Assembly (NCBI RefSeq): GCF_031624635.1
Contig: NZ_JAMQOQ010000004.1
Location: forward strand, 186,001-250,000
Reading direction: 5' to 3'
Length of the DNA: 64,000 nucleotides
From: Halogeometricum sp. S3BR5-2
GTDB taxonomy: Archaea; Halobacteriota; Halobacteria; Halobacteriales; Haloferacaceae
The first letter of the stretch is position 1. The number at the start of each line of letters is the position of its first letter. Below are positions 58,611 to 64,000 of the stretch, piece by piece. The translations under genes were made by a program, and so were the position numbers. The notes beneath the pieces are model-generated. The model was not told the origin of the DNA. It saw only the letters and a list, made by a program, of their open reading frames with translations, and did not search any database.

Positions 58611-59978
58611 ATGTCATCCGGTAACACGAGAGATACAGCAGATGACACGCCGAAGCGAGACGCGTCATCGAGCCGCGTCGACCGGCGACAATTTATGAAA
58701 GCAACCGGCGTGACCGGTCTCGCCGGTCTCGGCGGTCTCGCTGGCTGTCTCGGAATGGGCGGCGGCGGGGGCGGCGGTGGCGGCGGTGGAGGCGGCGGCA
58801 ACGGGAGTATCGAACTCAACTACTGGACTCTGTTCGGTGGCGGCGACGGAGAGGTGATGAAGTCTATCATCGACAAGTTCAACGAGGAACAGCCGCTGGG
58901 CGACAACATCAGCATCAACCGCCAGCGGACCCCGTGGGAGGAACACTACAACCGCCTGTTCACCTCGATGACGGGCGGGGACCCGCCGGACATGGCCGTC
59001 TCGCACGCCTCGTACCTGCGCCGGTTTCAGGACACGCTGGTCGACATCCAGGACAGGGTCTCCTCGAACGACTACGTGGACTCGATCCTGAGCGCCTGTC
59101 AGCTTGACGGCGGGCAGTACGCCGTGCCGATGGACTCCCATCCGGTCGGGCTGTACTACAACGTCGATATCCTCAACGAGGCCGGTGTGGAGCCGCCGAT
59201 CGAGAACTACTCGCAGTTCGAGGAGGCGTGCAACGCCATCCTCGAGAACACGGACGCGCTCCCGTTCAGCCCCGACCCCTACTGGGGAGGCGGCGGCGGA
59301 TTCAGACAGTGGTTCATGGGTCTCAACCAGTACGGCGGGTCGATGTTCAACGACGACCTCACGGAAGCGACCTTCGGCGACGAGGCGGGAACGGGGTCGT
59401 TGGAGTTCCTCGCGAGCGTCTCGGGTGAGCGCGGCTGGGATCGCCCGGACATCTCCGAGGACCGCGTGGCCCAGAGCTTCCGTAACGGCTCGGTCGCCAT
59501 GACCGTCAACGGGACGTGGTACGTCAACGTGATGCGCGAACAGGATTTCGAGTGGGGCTTCGACAAGCCCCGCGTGTTCCCGGAGGCAGACCAGCTCCGG
59601 TCGACCGCCGACAGCCACACGATCGTCGTCCCGCAGAAGTCGAATGCGAGCGACGAACGGGTCCAAGCGGCCGTCGACGCCGCCGAGTGGATCACGCAGG
59701 AGAACCCCTCGTGGGGCGCGGAGGCCGGCCACCTGCCGGCGTACAACCCCATTCTGAACAGCGACGAACTCCAGAGCGCCGACATCTGGGAGAAGACGCT
59801 GAAGTCGTTCACGGAGATGGCGAACGACGGACAGTTGGCCTACTGGCCGCAGTTGCCGAACGCCGACTTGTACGCGGGGAGCAACTGGACGTGGGTGACC
59901 GACGCCTACTCGCAGAACACGGAAGCCCAGCAGGCCATCCAACAGGGCGTCGAGACCTGGAACTCCAACCTCGGGTAA
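58611..59978 (+). CDS. Sugar ABC transporter substrate-binding lipoprotein (family 1)
   Basis: A 455-residue protein, ATG at 58611 (a GTG codon directly before it is the less likely start). The signal VDRRQFMKATGVTG has twin Arg and lipobox LAGC. A run of 14 consecutive glycines follows the lipidated Cys and serves as a tether. The mature part is a MalE-type binding protein (LNYWTLFGGGDGEVMKSI, DPPDMAVSHASYL, YAVPMDSHPVGLYYNVDIL). Many Trp and Tyr residues fit oligosaccharide binding. It heads an operon with two permeases and a YesL-like gene. Confidence 0.93.
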   Translation: MSSGNTRDTADDTPKRDASSSRVDRRQFMKATGVTGLAGLGGLAGCLGMGGGGGGGGGGGGGGNGSIELNYWTLFGGGDGEVMKSIIDKFNEEQPLGDNISINRQRTPWEEHYNRLFTSMTGGDPPDMAVSHASYLRRFQDTLVDIQDRVSSNDYVDSILSACQLDGGQYAVPMDSHPVGLYYNVDILNEAGVEPPIENYSQFEEACNAILENTDALPFSPDPYWGGGGGFRQWFMGLNQYGGSMFNDDLTEATFGDEAGTGSLEFLASVSGERGWDRPDISEDRVAQSFRNGSVAMTVNGTWYVNVMREQDFEWGFDKPRVFPEADQLRSTADSHTIVVPQKSNASDERVQAAVDAAEWITQENPSWGAEAGHLPAYNPILNSDELQSADIWEKTLKSFTEMANDGQLAYWPQLPNADLYAGSNWTWVTDAYSQNTEAQQAIQQGVETWNSNLG

Positions 59979-59999
59979 TCGACGAGGAACTCACATATA

Positions 60000-60923
60000 A
60001 TGTCAGTCATCGATCGATTCGGCGGGGTCGTGGGAACGCTCAGTTCCGACAGTCGGTCGCGTCGGGAGTTCGTGGAGGGCGTCCTCTTCTCGCTCCCGTA
60101 TCTCATCATCTTCGCGGTGTTCCTGCTCTACCCGCTGTTGATGGGGGGATACATGAGCCTGTTCGACTGGAACGCGATCGCCCCCGCGGAGTCCGTCTTC
60201 CTCGGGCTAGAGAACTACGCGACACTCCTCAACGACTCGCAGTTCTGGAACGCGCTCGGCAACACGTTCTACTTCGCGCTCCTGACGGTGCCGTCGATCG
60301 TCGTGGTCGGGTTGGGGCTCGCGTTGGGCGTCAACCGCGATATCAGGGGACAGGGGTTCCTCCGCGCGATCTTCTTCAGTCCGTACATCCTCACGGTGTC
60401 CGTCACGGCGCTCGTGTGGATCGACATGTACTCCACCCAGTACGGGGTGCTCAACCACTATCTCGGGATGGTGATGGCCAACCCACCCCAGTGGCTCCAG
60501 TCGCGACTGTTCGCGATGCCCGCCATCGCCATGACCACCGTCTGGTGGCTGGTCGGCTTCAGCTTCGTCATCCTGCTCGCCGCCAGACAGAGCGTGCCTA
60601 CCTACCTCTACGAGGCGGCCAAACTCGACGGCGCGGGGACGTGGCGACAGTTCCGCGACGTGACCGTCCCCCAGATGCGTCACGCCATCTTCTTCGTCGT
60701 CGTCATCAACCTCATCTGGGCGTTCCAGGTGTACGGCCAACCGTACATCATGACGTCGGGCGGTCCGAGCCAGACGACGGAGACGCTCGTGATGTACCTG
60801 TACCAAGCGGCGTTCAACCAACGGAACTTCGGCTACGCGGCCGCGATCGGGTACGTGCTGACGGGGATACTCGTCGCCGTCTCCATCGCGAACTACTACC
60901 TCCTCGGAGGCGACAATGAGTAA
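60000..60923 (+). CDS. Sugar ABC transporter permease, MalF/UgpA type
   Basis: A 307-residue permease with six helices after an N-terminal polar segment of 25 residues. The EAA loop (EAAKLDGAGTWRQFRDVTVP) that contacts the ATPase is intact. It starts 21 nt after the binding-protein stop and overlaps the next permease by 8 nt. Confidence 0.94.
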   Translation: MSVIDRFGGVVGTLSSDSRSRREFVEGVLFSLPYLIIFAVFLLYPLLMGGYMSLFDWNAIAPAESVFLGLENYATLLNDSQFWNALGNTFYFALLTVPSIVVVGLGLALGVNRDIRGQGFLRAIFFSPYILTVSVTALVWIDMYSTQYGVLNHYLGMVMANPPQWLQSRLFAMPAIAMTTVWWLVGFSFVILLAARQSVPTYLYEAAKLDGAGTWRQFRDVTVPQMRHAIFFVVVINLIWAFQVYGQPYIMTSGGPSQTTETLVMYLYQAAFNQRNFGYAAAIGYVLTGILVAVSIANYYLLGGDNE

Positions 60924-61776
60924 AACAACGACAAGCCGGTTCGCATCGTTCGACGTCGGTGGAATAACCGCCCGGAGCGCCTTGGTACACATCGCGATGT
61001 ACGGGGCCGCGTTCCTGTTCGTGGTCCCCTACATCTACATGATCTCGACGTCGTTCATGACCCAACAGGACGCCGTCGCACAGGGGATGAACTGGATTCC
61101 CGACCCGGTCACGATCGGGTCGTACGTGCAACTGTTCGCCGGGTCGCAGATCATCCAGTGGTCGATCAACACGCTCATCATCTCGTCGGTGACGACGCTG
61201 CTCGTGTTGCTCGTGGACTCGATGATAGCCTTCTCGCTCACGCGACTCGAGTGGCCGGGCCAGCGCTACATCCTCGCGCTCATCATCGCGAGCTTCATGG
61301 TTCCCGGCTTCGTGAACATCATCCCGCTGTATCTCGTGGTGTCCGACCTCGGCCTCCTCAACAACTACCTCGCGGTCATCCTCCCGTTCGCGGCGGGACC
61401 GCTGGGGGTGTTCCTCCTCGCGCAGTTCTTCCGCGATATCCCGTACGAACTGCAGGAGGCCGCCCAACTCGACGGCTTCTCCAACTTCAGGATCTACACC
61501 CGGATGATCCTGCCGCTGTCGAAGTCGATTCTGACGGCGCTGGCGCTGTTCATCTTCGTCTGGAGTTGGAACCAGTTCCTCTGGCCGTTGATCGTCCTCC
61601 AGAGCGAGGCGGCGTACACGCTACCCATCGGCGTGGTCGTCCTGCAGGACAACTTCACCTACCAGCCCGCGCTGACGATGGCCTCGGCCGTCGTCGCCTC
61701 GGGCCCGCTGTTCATCCTGTTCTTGCTGCTGCAAGAACAGCTCATGACCGCCGTCGAGATGCAGGGCGTGACGTAA
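60916..61776 (+). CDS. Sugar ABC transporter permease, MalG/UgpE type
   Basis: A 286-residue permease with six helices. The coupling EAA loop is EAAQLDGFSNFRIYTRMILP. Its ATG lies inside the end of the MalF-type gene. Together the two permeases form the membrane channel for the imported oligosaccharide. Confidence 0.94.
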   Translation: MSKTTTSRFASFDVGGITARSALVHIAMYGAAFLFVVPYIYMISTSFMTQQDAVAQGMNWIPDPVTIGSYVQLFAGSQIIQWSINTLIISSVTTLLVLLVDSMIAFSLTRLEWPGQRYILALIIASFMVPGFVNIIPLYLVVSDLGLLNNYLAVILPFAAGPLGVFLLAQFFRDIPYELQEAAQLDGFSNFRIYTRMILPLSKSILTALALFIFVWSWNQFLWPLIVLQSEAAYTLPIGVVVLQDNFTYQPALTMASAVVASGPLFILFLLLQEQLMTAVEMQGVT

Positions 61777-61809
61777 CACTGTTAACGTTCCACGCCCCTC
61801 GTTGGGCAA

Positions 61810-62463
61810 ATGAGGGACGCTGATACGAAGACGGTGTACCGATCGTTCGTCTCCGCGGCGCGGTTCTTCTACGAGCACGGACCGCGGCTGGTCGCGGTGA
61901 GCGTGCTCTGGTTCCTCTGCTCCCTCCCGTTAGTCACCGTCGGTCCGGCGACGCTCGGCGCCTATGCGGCGGTCGCGTCGCTCCGCGAAGGACACGCGTT
62001 CGACCGAGAGCGGGTCGTGGCGACACTCAAGCGGCACGGTGTCTCGGCCGTACTGCTCTCGGGGGTTCCGCTCGTCTTCGCGGCTATCGCGGCGCTGTAC
62101 GCGCGGCGCTACCTCCTCACGCGTTCGACTGTCGCGCTCGTGCTGGGTGTCCTCACCACCTACGCCGCGGCGTACGCGGCCTTGGTACTGATTCCAACCT
62201 TCGCGGGCCTCGTCGCCGGTGAGGACCTCGAAACGGCGCTCAGGGCCGGCGTCAGGTGGACCGGACGGAACGCGGCCAGCAGCGTCATGATCGGACTGGG
62301 GACGGTTCTCCTCTTCGCCGTGACCGGCGCGCTGACCATCGCGTTCGCGGTCGTCTTCGGCGGCATGGTCGCCGCGTTCCATCTCGAAGCGCTGCTCGGC
62401 CCGCCGCCGAAGTCTGAGGCGGCGGAGGACCACTGGTCGCCCTACGAGAGCGCTCGCCGGTAG
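61810..62463 (+). CDS. YesL-like (DUF624) membrane protein
   Basis: A 217-residue membrane protein with about five helices. VSVLWFLCSLPLVTVGPATL near the N-terminus is the signature of the YesL family, which in Bacillus is found in carbohydrate uptake loci such as the rhamnogalacturonan operon. It follows the MalG-type permease by 33 nt in the same operon. Its molecular role is unknown; a helper of the importer is the usual guess. Confidence 0.85.
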   Translation: MRDADTKTVYRSFVSAARFFYEHGPRLVAVSVLWFLCSLPLVTVGPATLGAYAAVASLREGHAFDRERVVATLKRHGVSAVLLSGVPLVFAAIAALYARRYLLTRSTVALVLGVLTTYAAAYAALVLIPTFAGLVAGEDLETALRAGVRWTGRNAASSVMIGLGTVLLFAVTGALTIAFAVVFGGMVAAFHLEALLGPPPKSEAAEDHWSPYESARR

Positions 62464-62600
62464 CCCGAACCACACTGCGGCCGACGTCGACGAAGGGTGT
62501 GAGGCGGTGAGGTTAGCGCGAAGAAGAGCTCAACGGGACGAGAGGGTCGGCACCGCGGCGCCCCGACGATGACGATTCTGGGCCCGGACCTCGAAACGGC

Positions 62601-63740
62601 TCACGTCCGCTGTGGGGTGGGTTCGTGCGCCGTCTCGGTGGCACGACCGGTGTCGACCATCACGTTGTTACCGCTCGCACGGTCGAAGATGTGCATCTTG
62701 TCCTCGTCGAACGTGACGCCGATTTCGTCGCCCTCGTCGTACCGGTAATCGCCCATCACGCGCATCGTGAACTCGACGCCGTCCGACCGGAGGTAGAAGT
62801 AGTTGTCGTCGCCGACGGGTTCGTGCACGTCGAGTTCGGCCGGTATCGCGTCGGCGGACCCCCGTTCGGCGAAGTGGAAGTGTTCCGGACGGACGCCGAG
62901 CACGAGGTCGTCCGAGACGGCTCGTTCGCGGATTCGGTCCCGTGTCTCGGCGGACACCTCGTAGGAGAACGCCTTGCTCTCCAGCGTGGCGCCGTGCAGT
63001 TCCACGTCGAAGAAGTTCATCGACGGCGATCCGATGAAGTCGGCGACGAACAGGTTCGCGGGTCGGTTGAACACCTCCTTGGGTGTTCCCACCTGCTGGA
63101 GGTCACCGCCGTCGAGGATCACCACGCGGTCGGACATCGTCAGCGCCTCCTCCTGGTCGTGGGTCACGTACACCGTCGTCGTATCCAGGTCGTCCTGTAT
63201 CCGCTGGAGTTCCGTCCGCATGTGCGCGCGGAGTTTGGCGTCGAGATTCGAGAGTGGTTCGTCCATCAGGAAGACCTCCGGCTCCCGAACGATTGCCCGG
63301 CCGGTCGCGACGCGCTGTTGTTGTCCGCCCGAGAGCGCGGCGGGTTTCTTGCCGAGTTGGTCTTCGATACCCATCATCTCCGCCGCCTCCTCGACGCGAT
63401 CGGCTATCTCGTCGTTCGAGAGGTCCGAGGTGAGCTTCAGCCCGTACGACATGTTCTTCCTGACCGTCATGTGGGGGTACAGCGCGTAGTTCTGGAACAC
63501 CATCGCTACGTTGCGGTCCTGCGCCGGGACGTCGTTCACCACTCGGCCACCGATGCTGATGGACCCGTCGGATATCTCTTCGAGGCCGGCGAGCATCCGC
63601 AGCAGCGTCGATTTCCCCGACCCGGAGGGACCGACGACCGTGATGAACTCCCCGTCCTCGATGTCGAGAGAGAAATCGTCGACAGCCACGATGTCTCCGT
63701 CGTACACCTTCCGAACGTCCTCGAATCGTACTTCGCTCAT
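62601..63740 (-). CDS. Sugar ABC transporter ATPase, MalK/UgpC/MsmX type
   Basis: A 379-residue ATPase. Walker A is GPSGSGKST (residues 37-45), the signature LSGGQQQRVATGRAI, Walker B VFLMDEPLSNLD and the switch His in TVYVTHDQEEAL. The C-terminal TOBE-type regulatory domain (about 240-360) is the carbohydrate-type extension. It is convergent with, not within, the permease operon (137-nt gap), so it could be shared by several importers. An AT-rich TTATAAATT box lies about 25-35 nt before its ATG. Confidence 0.95.
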   Translation of the reverse strand: MSEVRFEDVRKVYDGDIVAVDDFSLDIEDGEFITVVGPSGSGKSTLLRMLAGLEEISDGSISIGGRVVNDVPAQDRNVAMVFQNYALYPHMTVRKNMSYGLKLTSDLSNDEIADRVEEAAEMMGIEDQLGKKPAALSGGQQQRVATGRAIVREPEVFLMDEPLSNLDAKLRAHMRTELQRIQDDLDTTTVYVTHDQEEALTMSDRVVILDGGDLQQVGTPKEVFNRPANLFVADFIGSPSMNFFDVELHGATLESKAFSYEVSAETRDRIRERAVSDDLVLGVRPEHFHFAERGSADAIPAELDVHEPVGDDNYFYLRSDGVEFTMRVMGDYRYDEGDEIGVTFDEDKMHIFDRASGNNVMVDTGRATETAHEPTPQRT

Positions 63741-64000
63741 AATTACCCGTTACGTACTACGCAGTGTAATTTATAATGATTGTGGTCGCCGGGACTTCGA
63801 TTCTCTACTCGCAGGAGACCGTTCGTTCGAGCCTCGGCGAAGGAAGAGGGACCGTACGGATCGTTTTCCTCGTGGTTGTTCTTGCTATCGCGGAATAGAC
63901 GCCGATCAGGGCGTGAGTGACTACCACCCTTCCCGGTGAACCAGTAGATAGCCGTCCCTCGTAGCGCTCGGTGCCAGCGTTGCGGCTGATCCGCTGGTTG
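63741..64000. other. Upstream region of the ATPase gene, to window end
   Basis: 260 nt holding the promoter of the MalK-type gene near its left end. The rest has no convincing coding frame or RNA gene before the window stops. Confidence 0.5.

Noticed and set aside
63752-63762. Short palindrome CGTACTACG near the MalK-type promoter
   Set aside because: Arms are only 4 bp and flanking bases do not pair, so it is within chance expectation.

Overview
The window looks like chromosomal DNA of an extremely halophilic archaeon (class Halobacteria; a Haloferacales-type genus is my guess, not proven). The sequence is strongly GC-rich with G/C-biased third positions. The predicted proteins are very acidic, several exported proteins have twin-arginine signals followed by lipoboxes, and many ATG/GTG starts lie 24-30 nt after an AT-rich TATA-like element with no ribosome binding site (leaderless transcripts). 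Haloarchaeal families such as HalOD1, HTH_10 (Bat-type), halocyanin and DUF7344-like regulators are present. I found no rRNA, tRNA, CRISPR array or transposase.

Layout. 1-12.4 kb: a UspA-like protein cut by the window edge, a DICT-like sensor, a divergent nucleoside hydrolase/ribokinase pair, an iron-box-controlled FAD oxidoreductase, a thiE-thiM-thiD thiamine salvage operon, a YihY/BrkB membrane protein, a PLP dehydratase plus M20 amidohydrolase pair, and a VapBC toxin-antitoxin operon. 12.5-16.6 kb: an nrdR-nrdA-nrdB ribonucleotide reductase operon whose R2 subunit has Phe at the tyrosyl-radical position. 16.9-29.6 kb: a surface-protein locus made of a 2279-residue malectin/sugar-dehydrogenase/PKD protein, a cohesin-dockerin protein with three exact-period PKD repeats, and a membrane-anchored cohesin protein. 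A small membrane protein and a subtilase without signal peptide follow.

29.6-44 kb: 2-oxoacid dehydrogenase E1 alpha/beta with a stand-alone lipoyl domain, YjbQ, a four-helix membrane protein, a rhomboid protease, a winged-helix regulator divergent from an aldehyde dehydrogenase, a PAP2 phosphatase coupled to a circularly permuted family 5 solute-binding lipoprotein, a DUF457 hydrolase, and an arylsulfotransferase-like/GT-C-like membrane pair. 44-53 kb: redox enzymes, a VOC enzyme, two more iron-box genes (a DUF7260-like protein and an iron-siderophore binding lipoprotein), a Gfo/Idh/MocA oxidoreductase, RidA, an HTH_10 regulator with a zinc alcohol dehydrogenase, HalOD1, a zinc ribbon and a halocyanin.

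53-64 kb: after an unusually AT-rich, gene-free stretch comes a plant-polysaccharide oligosaccharide locus. It holds a GH51 arabinofuranosidase, a GH2 glycosidase, an ABC sugar importer (binding protein, two permeases, a convergent MalK-type ATPase) and a YesL-like protein.

The most interesting signals are: the adjacent cohesin/dockerin genes, which could assemble a small surface scaffold; three genes with a TTAGG-N4-CCTAA palindrome exactly 4 nt before the start codon, plus a sister palindrome pair TTAGC-N4-GCTAA at another promoter; the circularly permuted binding protein; and the radical-site substitution in NrdB combined with paired NrdR-like boxes.
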